From Patiria miniata (lineage: Eukaryota; Echinodermata; Asteroidea; Valvatida; Asterinidae), in assembly GCF_015706575.1 (NCBI RefSeq), contig NW_024037056.1, positions 17,597,405-17,661,404 on the forward strand: a DNA stretch of 64,000 bases, in the 5' to 3' direction. Below are positions 22,301 through 34,735 of the stretch, piece by piece. Each line of letters opens with the position of its first letter. Position 1 is the first letter of the stretch. The notes beneath the pieces were generated by a model. The model was not told where the DNA came from and did no database searches. It saw nothing but the letters and a program-made list of their open reading frames with translations. Position numbers and translations under genes: made by a program.

Positions 22301-25300
22301 TCAAAAATTGTCCATATATGATTTTAGGCTTTGCATGGTGGAGTTGTCGGTATCGTTTCGGTTTGCGGTAACACCATGTGGTTATAACTACTACTTAGAA
22401 GATATTTAGTTCTGAAAAGAACTTGTCCTGCTTATTATAAACGTTTGCCATGTAGTTTTTGTCCATGTCGATCATTCATATTGCTTCTTTTAATAACATT
22501 GAAACCTTTAGCAAAATCAATCGGCAGAAATCTTTATGCATACAATTTCAGTTGACATCTACACTGACACACATGGTGGTGGTGAGTGGTGGGGGGGGGG
22601 GGGGGACCATGTCCACCACTCCCCTAGTTGCACCACTGGTTTACATTTTGCAAATAAAAAAAGGGAAAGCAAACTTTTGGGCAGAACTTACTTTCTCTAT
22701 CCACGCACTGTGCCACCAGGCACGCAGTAGTCAAGACTTCTTTGACATTACTCAACCAACTGGAAGCACCTAGATGACCTAGCCACTTGTCCATGGAGTT
22801 GGTGTTCTTGTTACATGCTGTGTCAGATGGGAAGAAGACTGGTGAGTATGACCCTTACTCTCCACATATAAAGTGTCTCTCCTAAAAGGCAGGTCAAAAC
22901 ATTGGTAATGACCCAGAAATAATTTACAGCAATAATTGAGAAAATCCTTGCTCAAAGTGAAGAAGGGACTGGTACCGAACACCCTGTGAAATTAGTCTAC
23001 CTGAAATGCTACAATCCGGCAGAAAACAATAATTGAGGGTGGCTTTAAAAATGTGTGCCTGCTGACACACTTATTCTTAAATACTGCCAGGAATACCCAT
23101 CCACTGGCATCTCAATGTCACACACACAAACTGGCTGAATGAAAATCCTGTCCGAGTGCTGATTTAGGGATTGTACGCAAGAAGATGCGATTTGAAATAC
23201 AATAAAAAAAATCTTTGAAATTGGAATCAATCTATGAAGAATCCACTTTGGAGACATCAAAATTGAGGTTTTTAACTTATTTACTTGCCATATTTCAACG
23301 GTTAAGAAAATCCACATAATGCCTCACATTCACGGATTGAAACTATATTTGTACATTGAGCCAGCATCTCGTAAGACAGGGGCCTAAATATCTCCTGTAG
23401 GTAAAAACCCAAATTGTTTGCTTCCTAAATGTAGAAAAGGCAGGCATTTTGAAAACAATCACACTAATAGCTGTTTGCCTACAGAGGTAACATCTGCCCA
23501 TGTCCCAGGCACTTAGCAGGCTTAACCCATTAGCCCTAATTGTACTGCCCCCAACCGCTCTGCCTGTTACCCCTTATACCGCCCAATACCGCCCCAGCAC
23601 TCTTAAGGTTTGATTGATTTTTGGAGGAGTAAATACACTGTACATGTAATACAATTTAATACAAGTGTTAAATGGTTAATGTGTTCAACTCTTGCCGATA
23701 CATGATTTCCTCACAGGTGGCACACAGAAATCCCTGGTAGGCACACTGCATGATGGGAGCAGAAACCTGGTGCATTGTGGGAATGCAATGGTGCATTGTG
23801 GGAATGCAATGCAATGATTAGGCGGTCTTTTCAAACTGCTGACATACCTGCCTGTGTTAATATTGCAACGTACCGGGTATATTAAAGTGATGGATCAACA
23901 GGAAAATAAATACCAAATTGCATGTTGGAAGTGTTGTAGTCAAATCCGTTTACTACGTTCCCAAGCAAGCTGAGATATTATAACTTGATATTGTGGAAAT
24001 CAAGCCCATGCACCAATGAACCAGTTTTGTCTAAATACCCAGGCTTATACACAATCAATAGCCTGGGTACACAGAATACACAGCCGTAGTCATAGGCTTA
24101 ATTCCTTTACCACCTTGTAGTCCACAGTACTTGTCAGATTCAGAAAAAAAGGGACCTGACTATAACAGTGAATGATGGGAATGCCAATACGATGGAGATG
24201 GAGTGCACAATGGTGGTGAAAAGTGCAAATAGAACACCAGGAGGATTATGGGAACTAGACTGCACCGGTGAGAATGAAATGTTTGACTTGATGTGCAGTG
24301 CATGGTGTGAGAGTCCAATGCTTCTTAGAGAGCAATGCATGATGGGATGTGCTTGTTACTATGGCAACTGAGAGGGATTGGAGGTTAGTCTTGGTCCATG
24401 ACTGGATTTGTTTTTGTTTCCCTAATGCAGCTGGTCACTGGCAAGTGCATATCAACAAGATCAATCAAATCCAGTCTTAAGAACATTGACACTCAGACCA
24501 GAGAACTTCCATGTTATTACTCCCACGTGCACGTTAGCTCGAATATAATGTGCATGAGGAATGCTCAGAATTTCTGTAATACGAGTGCTGAAGTTCCCAA
24601 GTCTGGATTTCATTTATCTCATTGATAGCGCCCTCTAGTGTCGTGGCTTGACCACACTTGCGCTGCAACGGAACTGTCGACATCAAGCACAAAATTCATG
24701 CCTGGCCGGGTCACAAAACTAATCAATCGTGAGATTAGCGTCGAGCAGGCGGCATCTTGACACAAAATAATTGCAACCACGCTCAAGTCCCTTGACATAG
24801 ATGTGATCATCTGACATTTTCATGCAGCGTTGATAACATTCAAACAATCTTTTCCCGCACGATGATTGGCTTCACAATGAAATAAGACGATCAGGATACG
24901 CGCACGATATTGTTTTCTCACACAGATAGACTGCGATTGATTCTTGCCTGTCAAGAACACGTTCAGTGGAGGCGAAAAAGTTGAAATATTCCTAAACTTG
25001 TGACTGTTGGGTTTTTTTAGCACTGACTAATGCTCATTGTCTTAATACCGGCCCAGTTACACTCAGGTTGCAAGAAATCGGTGACTGATACATTCCCGAC
25101 GGTCGTAGCTCAGGCACAGCTTGTTCCTGAAAAGTCAGTCGCCAACTGATCTGTGTCTTCACAAGGTTGACTTGAGGGCAGCCTTATGGGGATCAAATCC
25201 AAATCAATTCTTGGACCAAGATTGGAAGGGGGGAGGTTGGGTGGGGGGGGGGGGTAACCTTGGGGGGCAGGGACCTACCCTCCATCAATTTAGTCAGGCT

Positions 25301-28244
25301 TTCTTGGAGGTTGCTGAACCGATCCAGCGGTTTGTGAACCCGCCTCCACTGAGGGTAGTGAGCCTCAGTCTCAAAGCCCCCGCCTGGAGGGAAAAGAATC
25401 AAATAAAAATCTAAACGAAAAATGTAAACGAAGAGAGAAAAACCAAACGGGGAGGAAGGGAAATCAGCTTCAAGAAATGAAATCGAAAAAGGAATGACAA
25501 CGTCATGATGGTAGAAATGTGTACGACTTATTTTATGAGCATTACCAAAGAACCACTCACTCTGTAAACTAAATCAACAATAGAAATCTCCACACAAGCG
25601 CGCAGACATAGACACGACTTCACTTCAAAATATTCTTTAAGCGTGTTAAGTAAGCACGGTTTGTAGACATCATTTTTTGCACCTGATATCAACCGACGCA
25701 ACAGCAAACTCTACCCTTAATCACTCCATGGAGCTATTAAACACATCACTCCCACTAGGTAATAGAAGCGATTTATAGTACGGAGTGCCACCACAAGTTA
25801 TCATTGGAGAGGACACTTTACAACTTTTTTGAAATGCAAAAAATAGGCCTCTTACAATGTACATCTTGGTGATACACTACGAATAGAGGTGTCAATTGGT
25901 ATATTAACAATGCCATGATACATTGTCACAATACAGTATCTTGCATGGTATCTTGATGTGAAAATGTGGTATTGTTTATACACCTCTAATTATTAATTGC
26001 TCCTATTGCAATAAAGTGGCTTGCTGAAGGACACACGAATGCATCTGCTCATCACAGAACCCTTGACAAACTCTACCACTGCACCAAACAGAATATGAAG
26101 CGAGTTTGGTTTTGTGCGTTTCTTTAGTCACTGCCATCCAGCCACTGTGTTCTACCTTTGGATCGCGAGTTGACGGCTGAGTTGTAGGACCTGGTGTCAA
26201 TGATGTACCCTCTTTTGCCGACACCTAGCGCTGAGTTGACCAGCTTCTCATCTTCTTTACACCGCTTGCCGTTGGGGCCTGGGAGGGGCTGACCACTCCT
26301 TAGGATTACCGTCTGAATTCAAATAAGTAGAGTAGATCATTTGCAGCCATCCAAAAAGTAACTGACCAAATTATTGATAAAAGCTTACTTGGTTTAAAGA
26401 TAGTAATGACACTAGACTCCCTGTGAAATTATTCCTTCTGGCAAGCTGTCATTTTGAAGAAAACAATAAACGCAGGTCCTTTCTAAAGATGAGACAAGTG
26501 ACACATTTTTGAAAATTTCCGTTAGTAGAAAGATAGTCACCAAACGATACTGTTGAAAAGATTCTGGACTCATTTACATATGTACATGTAAGTGGAAATA
26601 GCTTACCCCATTTGGAGAGTGAAGGTAGCTTAGAACTGGGAACCTCCCTCCTTGCCTGAATGCAGCAGCCTGCATGATGCAGTCATCATCCACAGCTTTG
26701 GGTACAACCACTGTTTGTGGGTAGGTTGGGCACACCTAGGGAGGGGCAAAATGTACATGTTTCTTTCATCCTTATCAATGAATACACCCCTTAGAAAAAC
26801 TTGTTTTTCTGGAAATTGTAATTTTATCTATCTTACAATCTCTCAAATAATATGATTTCTCCCTTTGTGGAAATACATGTCAAACCCCACCCACCTGGAA
26901 GTTTTTGTTGACATGAGACAAGCGCCATTCGTCGCCGGTCACTCTTGCAAACTCACTCTCTGGTAGGAATGCCTGCCAGCCATCCTCCAGGGCATCAGAC
27001 ATGGGACGGTAGAAAAACGGGTAGGTCAGAGTCACCTTCGCTGCAATCAGAACAAACAAAGCCATGGTAACGGGCTCCGTCTACAAGTGCTTCTCATTGG
27101 CTAGAATGGGTGAGTTGGGGAGACCATTGGAGAGACGAGGGGGCGAGTTGGCGAGTCGGCCAGGGGACGAGCTTGTAAGGGGTGAGTCGGTAAGGGGGCG
27201 AGTCGGTAAGGGGCCAGTCAGCCAGGGGGCGAGTTGACCTGACACCAGGGGAACTGAGTTTAAAAACTGCCAATCTAGATCCATCAGTCTAAAACTATTT
27301 GCAAGAGTGAATGTGATAAGCCCATTGGAGCAAGTTAGCAATGTACAGTTGTGCACAACCATGCATAACCAAACATGACCACACAGAGTCTGGCCCAACC
27401 CCTTGCAACAATTGAAGGGTTACCGGTACATGGACATGATGGAGTCTGCAGGTATTACAGGGTGGCGCCATAAGCCGTGTTCAGACTTACATAAGTTGGA
27501 CAGCATCTCTATGGAGCTGGCAATGTTGAGGCATTCCTCCATGCCGTGTATATCCAGCTGGATGATCATGAAGTTCTTGCATTTGATAGTCAGATGGCCC
27601 ACGGAGCCTACAAACTTCTTCTCAATGGCATCAATGTTGCTGTGGAGAAGCTGAGTGCGGAAACAAAGACAAAGAAACTATGAGTGATCCATCATATCAG
27701 AAGTTTATTTAAGTCAAGAACAAACTATTCAAATGAACTGTGGCAAGGAATATTTGTGAGTCATTTTGGCAAAAATGAGACGGCACTGGGCATGGGCCGT
27801 AGTGGAGAAAAAATGGAAAAAAAAAAAAAAATGGGGTGAATTTTTTTTTTTGCAGATTTACTGTCTGATTGAAGTGCAACAAACAGTACTGTAAGGAGAA
27901 TATGATTATCTTTCCTAAATTTCCAACAAACGCTCATTTTTGACATCTGCCAAGTTCTGTCTCATTTTCCTAGAATGCTTCACATTAATGCTGGACTTGT
28001 AATGGGCCCGACTTCAACACATCATACCCATGAACACGCACATGTACGTGTCATACTTGAGCCTGTCATGCCTGTGCATGTAGATACCGGTACCTACCCA
28101 TAATTCCTCTGTGTTAGTCTTCCTTGACGACAGGATCAAGTGGTGTCCAGTCAGGCACAGCGTGCCTTCGACGCGGGCGTAGAAGGGCCGATGCAGGGTA
28201 ACGCTATCCACCTTGGGAGTCTTGATATACTCAACAAACTCCAT
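19336..28244 (-). CDS. MTMR9: Myotubularin-related protein 9 (inactive phosphatase), 12 exons
   Basis: Exons, gene order: 28244-28098, 27650-27491, 27040-26895, 26735-26607, 26312-26156, 25383-25279, 22817-22692, 22180-22078, 21779-21641, 20876-20722, 20249-20150 and 19467-19336 (TAG). All GT-AG, one frame of 532 codons plus stop (human about 549). Order: PH-GRAM from MEFVEYIKTPKVD; myotubularin fold with EAHYPQWRRVH, HGSEGLDAT (330-338), FEALIEREW, CSFEFNEQFL and VIWPSVAPQSL. The CX5R catalytic Cys and Arg are Gly331 and Ala337, so it cannot act as a phosphatase. Known for MTMR9: binds MTMR6/7/8 and raises their activity on PI3P and PI(3,5)P2 at endomembranes. The start ATG sits in GCCATGG. 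The C-terminal coiled-coil tail looks shorter than in human. Identification is secure. Confidence 0.95.
19625..20057. mobile_element. Non-autonomous hAT-like element, copy B
   Basis: Second copy of the element at 8757-9228, lying in the last intron of MTMR9 between 20150 and 19467. Its ends, TAGGGATGTGCATT and AATGCACAGCCCTG, form clear terminal inverted repeats. Flanks CTACTGAA-like and CTACAAAA-like may be a diverged 8-base target duplication (weak). No coding capacity. Confidence 0.6.
21929..22022 (-). pseudogene. Extra partial copy of MTMR9 exon 8 (dead active-site exon)
   Basis: On the minus strand, 55 bases after the exon 8 donor, a second copy begins. It has an AG acceptor at exactly the same offset and encodes VLVHGSEGLDAILQITSLAQ, near identical to exon 8. 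Similarity stops before the NPDCRTLRG end. A GT at 21928-21927 would make a 94-base exon with the same entry and exit phase as exon 8 (103 bases), joining in frame to exon 9. The acceptor lacks a good pyrimidine tract, whereas exon 8 has one. It could be a decaying duplicate or a mutually exclusive exon; the sequence does not decide. Confidence 0.7.
22081..22180 (-). other. Degenerate CX5R site in MTMR9 exon 8
   Basis: Active myotubularins have HCSDGWDRT at this place (known family motif). This gene reads H-G-S-E-G-L-D-A-T: the nucleophile Cys is Gly and the phosphate-binding Arg is Ala. The surrounding VLVHGSEG and QITSLAQIIL are conserved. This identifies the MTMR9 branch of pseudophosphatases. 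Confidence 0.9.
23776..23804 (+). promoter_or_regulatory. Tandem TGTGGGAA motifs in MTMR9 intron 6
   Basis: GTGCATTGTGGGAATGCAATG is present twice with a 21-base period, giving TGTGGGAA at 23776-23783 and 23797-23804. TGTGGGAA is the known core for CSL/RBPJ, and the longer form also resembles ZNF143-type sites. Related GATGATGGGA motifs occur near 23751, 24172 and 24346. Binding is unproven; this may be only a small tandem duplication in a repeat. Confidence 0.25.
24470..24635. repeat. Small TIR element in MTMR9 intron 6
   Basis: The end ATCCAGTCTTAAGAACATTG pairs as an imperfect inverted repeat with CAAGTCTGGAT near 24600, and the element is followed by GCGCCCTCTA. The same order and spacing occur at 2199-2372. 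Non-coding. Confidence 0.4.
27107..27240 (-). repeat. Short G-rich tandem repeat in MTMR9 intron 2
   Basis: About six imperfect copies of a 16-17-base unit around GGGGGCGAGTCGGTAAG between exon 3 (ends upstream at 27040) and exon 2. A single similar unit occurs near 46672. No coding signal. Confidence 0.65.
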
Positions 28245-28273
28245 GGCATGAAACTCAACCGGTCTTCTTACAA
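28245..28273 (-). other. 5' UTR part of first coding exon of MTMR9
   Basis: A strong acceptor (CTTTTTTCTTCAG on the minus strand) lies just upstream at 28276-28274, so 28 or so untranslated bases precede the ATG at 28244. This implies at least one further non-coding exon upstream. An out-of-frame ATG starts 5 bases before the true start (CATGCCATGG). Confidence 0.6.
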
Positions 28274-31202
28274 CTGAAGAAAAAAAGGACAAAATACTAG
28301 CAAATTCAGTCAATCCACTACCGTAGTCGCCCTTTTTCAATGCATGTAGGTTAATTAAATCAGTTAAATTGGCAGTTGGAGCCCAAATTGCAACTGGCCA
28401 AAGTGCTACTCCAAACTTTCTGGAATGAGTTCTAATTCAAGGAGTCACAAGTCTCTTCGGATTTCAACTCTCACTAAATCCGGCAGGAAATAATGATAAA
28501 AACCTCACAAATATCTTTTTTAATTAACACCCAAGTAGAAAATCTAAAATTTACAGCCCGTATATTGTACATGTACGCAACGAGTAAAAGAGTGAAAACT
28601 ACGCCTTGCCTACCCGTGTTTGATAGGACCTGGTTAGGCTTACAGTGGACCTGTGGTGATTTCAACACGGGTTGGGAAATGAAAGTGTGAAATTAAGGCC
28701 CAGACATGATCAATTTCCTCCTGGGAACAGGTGTCAAATTACATGGGATTCAGCTTTTTAATAACCTAAGTTTCTTTTCACCGACGTACATTGTACATGA
28801 ACATGTATGCCAGTAATGTTATTAGCGTCAAATGCTCAATGCATTTTGACATTCTATGAGAATGAAATCTTCATAGCCCTGCTGGATACGGGACTTATTA
28901 GGAGCGGCCTCCTGCTGACAACTTCATCAAGTACAGACATATAGTATGAGCGATTGAAGCACTCAACCATCTAGCCTGCTTGTCAAGTCAGGCAGGCAAT
29001 TCACATGTGTTATTCATGGTTTAATTATGACATGACCTGTCAGCTAGGACATCATCATGACTCTGCATGTAGGTCAATGTATTGCTCCTCAATGGTCATT
29101 CACCCTAACTCCATCTGCAATTTAGTTTTTCAAGAAGCTTCTTGGGAATCCATTCAAATTGAACACTGTGCAGACGTGTCAGTCTTACACACAAAACAAA
29201 ATTGGAATATCAACTCTCATGTGAACTAGGGTATAATGACGGCTTGGCTGTACCATGGAGGAAGACAATCCATTGTTGTATCGGTAAAGACCTCAAGACT
29301 GTAAGGTTGATGCCACATGGACACAAGGCGTTGGACATGTAAACATGGTTTAGAGCTAAACGGTAGTGCTACCTTATCCCCATGCAAAAAAAATAATATT
29401 TTTGGCAGTACCATAAAACTACCCCAGCTATGGTAGTGGCATGCTAATCCTCACTAAACAAACACCATTTATAATGTAAATTGCTCGTTGGACCAATCCA
29501 CTCAAATCAACAGTCTTCTCAACTGAGACAATATCCACTCTGCCTAAACAAAGCACAGAATCAATAACAGTCACATATCCAGCTGACACAGATGCTGCTT
29601 GAAATGAGGTGCGCAAAGTGAAGTGTTCAGCCCACGGGAACACAGACACGAACAGTGGATTAGATTGAAATTAAAGGTACAACAGTACGGTGTACACATT
29701 CATCCGGAAATCACCAAAATCTTGTGGTTCAGTGATAGCCATACAACCATACAAGTCTGGATTTTCTGTGTCACAGAAAATCCACACAATGTCTTACATT
29801 CATGTTCATGTTTAGCGCAGCGGCAATGTTTACCTTACATACATTTTTGTATGTACATTGTACATACATTTGTACGTAAATGTACATGTACATGTATTTC
29901 TAGCACTGAATAAAAACATCAAACTTTGAGCCAAACTGTACAGTGTACGCCAATTTTAGACTTACATGTACATGTACATACATGTATGGCGATCCTAACG
30001 CACACTTTTGAGGCAGAAATCTGTGACTTGGAGTATCCTTGGCGTGATTATTACACGAAAACCACATTCTTAAAGTAAAGTTGTGTGCATGCTGGACTAC
30101 TTTTAAATCATTCCAACTATTACCGTCTTGAATGAAACACGTTTTAGATCTGTGGACAATTCAGGTCTTGCTCCTTTAAACTGCTGATTCTTTCGCAGGG
30201 CAGGAATACTTAAAAAGGGCCTTCTCCCCAGATGGCATCGCAGCTGGCCGGAATTTTATGGCGTCAGGGCACGGTCGAGTGTTTGTCATGAAAGCACTTG
30301 GTGTGAACATGATTGGGATCTCCAATGTGATAGGAAAAGCTAAGGAATGGCATACATGTATGCCGTTGCCGGCATGGGACTTTTTTCCTTTGGCGTGTTC
30401 TGACTTGTTCTGCTTTGTTCTGCTTCGAGCATTATCATCATCATGTCACCTGCAGGCGGGATCCCCTGCCGTGTCTCCAATCTCTCTATCCTTTATGCTG
30501 GCAGCCAAAAGCGAACTTTGCTTTTCTCTACAGGGTAATTTATGGGATGTTTTGAGCAATTTATACTCTTTATCATTTGTACTTGATATAATTATATTGA
30601 TATTATCAATAATTATGTAATTGAACATGTTTGCACTGTAGTACCAAGAACATTTGGAAAAAAAATATGTACATTGATGTACATGAACACTGCATAAATA
30701 TAACACTGTACTGCCACAGTCTTCCCCTATCAGAATCACCATCACTTTCCCACAACAAAATGTTTTTAACCTGCCACAAATTACTCGCGCTTTTGAATGC
30801 ATATATACCCGTGCTTTCCAGTTGAATAATCCTGAATTAAAATTTAACAACTTACATGTACATGTACCATGCACATGTTCACATGAGGTAAAAAAACCTA
30901 CACGTGGTTAAAGTTTCATACATGTATTTTAAACTTTACATTTATCACACAGAAGCACTTTCAAGGGCTTGGTTAATTTCTTTCTTAAATCATCAAACAT
31001 TATAGTAGTTCATAAAAGTTGAATGCTCTAATGCAGAAAAATCAAATTTAATGACCATAACATCTCAAAACTGATCACTACATGTACGGTATGTAAGGGT
31101 TTTTACAAATCTCTTCACATACATGTATAACCCCAAACAGAAATTTCGGACACGGAAATGTCATGAAACGCCACATTCCCCACCCTTCCCGCAACTACGT
31201 TG

Positions 31203-31424
31203 CCCGTTTTCTCTGACTACAATCAGCTGTCACATCTGACACAGCTCTCGCCTCGTGGACTAATACCTTCTGACAACAAAATTAAACGTGGAGCTTCAAT
31301 CCAAATCGAATTGGACAAGTGGTTTGATAAAGTGGAGCGCGGTGAATTTCTGCTGTGTGTAAGGCAAAGTCTTTCACATTTCCTACAAGACGATCCAATC
31401 GTCTGTGGTAGGAATTGCTTGAAT
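31203..31424 (+). other. Unrecognised coding-like open segment
   Basis: An open frame with balanced composition (contains KRGASIQIELDKWFDKVERG and LLCVRQSLSHFLQDDP), preceded by possible acceptors (CTACAATCAG, ATCTGACACAG) and followed by a possible donor (GTAGGA after ATCGTCTGTG). It reads more like protein than its neighbours, but I recognise no family and see no partner exons. It could be a stray exon, a decayed gene piece or chance. Confidence 0.25.
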
Positions 31425-32477
31425 TTCATAAATCCTTTGCATTTCTCTCATGTACACATGGTACCCATGGTCGAGTGTTTGGGGATACTTTTGTTGTGGT
31501 GTCTGAAACACATGTAGGATTTGTGTTGGACTTTTTCCCGGGTAAATTTAGAATTTTTAAATATTCATGTACCGGTACAATTAAGGTACCGTAACTGTGC
31601 AATTTCAAAACTTTTCCCCCACCATGCCCAATATCAAGAAAGCATGCAAGGGTTTTTAACAAAATGACATTGATTTTAATTTTTATAACCGGTATTTTTC
31701 AAAAATTTGCTTTGAAACGTGTGAAATGAAGTTTGCCAATTACTGCAACTGCACAATTTCAAATTACAAAACAAGAAACTTGTGCACAGGATTTTCAGTA
31801 GGCTGCATACATTGTACATGTAGGAAAAATAATATTCGAAAGGTTTACAAGTACATGCGAAAGAAAAGGTCGGATAATTGTGACACTTAGCAAGACAGTA
31901 TGCCTACGGGTTAGATTTAGCGAGAGATTACACTGTGCCTCCAAGGTGGAATATATTGATCCAAAACGGAGCCCCTCACCGGCATAGCAGCGGGATGCAA
32001 GAAACGATGAATAATGCACGAAGCTGAATCAAGTATCAAGGCAAACAGTAGGAATCAAATGCGACAAGCGGACGAGTCCTGTCAAGACATGCAGCGAGCG
32101 ACAAAATCCCTTTTTCTGAAGGGCACACTATGCCAGAGCTCACCATGTTTTTCTCTATCCCATGGTTAATTTCAGAGAAAGGTTCTCATGTAATCCTCTT
32201 TCAGCATCCCCTGACAAATGTCCGCAAGGCATTTCTTTAATTTGGTAATTACACTCTGAATAATAATATTGCTTATTTGTATAGCGATTAACCATGATTA
32301 CGTTGCAGAATGTTACAGCGTAATAGCCCTAACCTATTGGGCCTATAAAATATTCATTGAACCATCTCAGCCCTCTGGGAGAAATACAGAAAAAATATGT
32401 ACGTATGTAACTGTAATTTTGGCGCAGCTCCACACATTGTTATTCAAACACAATAATCATCTCTGCCTCATACATGT

Positions 32478-32585
32478 AAGTGGTACCTATTTCCTCCAGG
32501 GTGGGGACATGCAATTAGACAAAGTGTCTTGCCCAAGGACACACGCACTATAACCCCACGAGCTGGACTCAAACCCATGATCTAC
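32478..32585 (-). mobile_element. SINE tail fragment, antisense
   Basis: On the minus strand it reads CCTTGGGCAAGACACTTTGT then CATGTCCCCACCCTGGAGGA, the same tail as the SINEs at 33206, 41433 and 52862. The tRNA-like head is decayed (GGGTTTGAGTCCAGC remains of the B box). Confidence 0.6.
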
Positions 32586-32635
32586 ATTTTACCAACAAGA
32601 TGTCAAGTTTAATGCACAAGACCGTGATCACGCAT

Positions 32636-32775
32636 GAGGTGTGCCATGGTCCAATGGCTACGGTGTTCAACTCATGCGTCATCATGGTACATATCAACCC
32701 CGTCCCCAGGGTGTCGAGCAGTACGCGCCCACCACTACCTGCTCTCTCACCCTGGTATTGGATCATTTGCATGTG
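32636..32775 (+). mobile_element. tRNA-derived SINE head fragment
   Basis: GTGCCATGGTCCAATGGCTA resembles the head of the SINE at 52862 (GTGCCGTGGTCCAATGGTTA). The rest is diverged and the conserved tail is missing. Confidence 0.4.
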
Positions 32776-33205
32776 CAAGATTTTTGAACACGTATGCAAA
32801 TCAGAACAGTCTGGTGCCTGGATATGCGTTACACATTAGCGTTTGTTTTTGCATGCGGTGTCTGGAGTAAAAACAGAGTCAATTCGTAGCAGCCCGAGCA
32901 CGGCGTGAGTAACGAAAACACGATTTTTGAAATCAAACTGTTACGATCTTATCGAGACAACATGCAGTATCATATTTCATATTAATATGAGCAAATTGGA
33001 AAGGAAATTAGTATTTTCGAGAAGGCGTGGACGAATGATCGCGAAAACACGTACTGCACGTTGTGAATAATAGCACCAAGTACACGATAAAAATCCATTA
33101 CTAGCCAATTGCGGTATCCAATCAGGATACAGGAAGAAAGTTTCCTATCCAGGGTTTACTATTGGAAACGCGGTTGGAAATAAAGTAAGCACTGGGGACG
33201 AGGTT

Positions 33206-33410
33206 GGGTACATATGGGTTCAAAAACTGATGGTGAAAATAGTGTTTGTGTTCTTGGGCAAGACACTTTACTCAATTACATGTACCTCTCTCCACCCAGG
33301 AGTGTTTACTGGTCTGTGAGGGTAGAGACATGCGCTCCAGTCATGACTGCCGAAAAGTGGTCTCATGGCCTGATGAAGAGGAGCAATGATTTTGTGTGAG
33401 CAATCATCTT
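33206..33410 (+). mobile_element. tRNA-derived SINE, 5'-truncated
   Basis: Contains GGGTTCAAAAACTGA (decayed B box), TCTTGGGCAAGACACTTTAC, CTCTCTCCACCCAGGAGT, and the later part GGTAGAGACATGCGCTCCAG to CTCATGGCCTGATGAAGAGG, matching the full copy at 52862-53100. Confidence 0.7.
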
Positions 33411-34649
33411 TGCATACCGTGTTTGATGTGATCCGCTTCTGCTTACAATGGACGCTTCTAAAGCAAGACGATAGTTTCAAAAGGCCATGAGCAACATGAG
33501 GCACATGTTCCTACAGAGCAGCAAACATGTGCATTTTGATGAACTGTATTTTTACTGACCTAGAACTGTCAATGCATCAAGTTGCTAAGTCCACTTTAAT
33601 TACACGTACCTGTACATGTACTGGTAGGATATTTTGTCTGTAACTTGACAGAACTTCCTGGATCAGATGTGATGGTTTACACTTGGTGTATGTAACTTTG
33701 TACGACGTACTAGGGAACATCCTGCAGTTTTTAATCAAAACGATCTGCAGCCCTCAGACTTGTGTTTCCCTGATCATACAGCATGACCGATTCTGTTGTT
33801 TTAGGAGTGTCTCAACTGTACACGTATGTCAATACTTGAACCACTATCACTTGGAACACTTTATAAAACAAGACAACGCAAGTCTGGGAAAGCTAGTCTC
33901 AGAGCGTGCAAAATTTTATTCAACTGATTCAAAATGGTTATTCCCAGAAAATCTTTTCTTGCATCATGCATGGTGTACCGGTACATTAAGACCTACATAT
34001 TTTAAGTGCAAAATTTTGAGCTAAATTGTCATAATAATTTTTAAAGTGCTATGAAAAAAAGCAAATGAAAAAAAAAAATTTGAGGTGAAATAAAAAAAAA
34101 AACCACAGGGAGCGCTCTTTAAATTGCCAACAACAAGATTGAAAAACCTCCATATTTGTAGCCATAGGTGATGGCTACAAAACATCTTGTTTTTCTACCA
34201 GTAGTCCAGATTATCGTAAGCCATTTCTTTTTTAGCCTACAATGAGACAAATTTGTTCCCGAATTGCCAGAGCAAAAACAACTCTAATCCCATAGCCCCA
34301 GGAGCTACATGTAGACTGCTGTATGGAAGTCTCTCGTACACACTGGTTAGGTTCTGTCAATGACTACAAACATGCATGTACAAGACTAGAAACTGTCTTC
34401 AAGTTACTACATGTAGTATCCTGGTGAAGTGCAGTTATAAAAAAAAAATGCATGTAATGGTGTCTTGTGTGAATTCCTGTAAGTCTGGAATCTGAAGTGA
34501 AGAGAATGGAAAGAGAAACTGATTCTGACTGAATTTAAATTTAGATTGAATTGAGTGTTGGCGAGATGCAAATTTCTAAACTGTGTCTACCCTTCACAGA
34601 TCTACCAGGTAACTCTAGAAAATTATGAAGAAAATCTCACTTGTAAGCA

Positions 34650-34735
34650 AAACTCGGGTGGGACTCGAACCCACAACCTCCTGCCTATAGTACAGATTTC
34701 AAAAGCAATCGACTGACCTGCAATGGTCGGTTTAC
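34650..34735 (-). mobile_element. tRNA-like sequence (SINE head or tRNA pseudogene)
   Basis: The minus strand reads GGAGGTTGTGGGTTCGAGTC followed by CCACCCGAGT, a clear B box in a tRNA-like T-arm. The upstream half does not fold into a normal tRNA and no clean A box is visible, so I do not call a functional tRNA. Confidence 0.5.

Noticed and set aside
26010..26090. Another antisense SINE tail
   Set aside because: GCTTGCTGAAGGACACACG only loosely resembles the SINE tail; the match is too short to call.
34650..34735. Functional tRNA gene
   Set aside because: Only the T-arm side is tRNA-like; A box and acceptor pairing are missing, so it is treated as SINE-derived.
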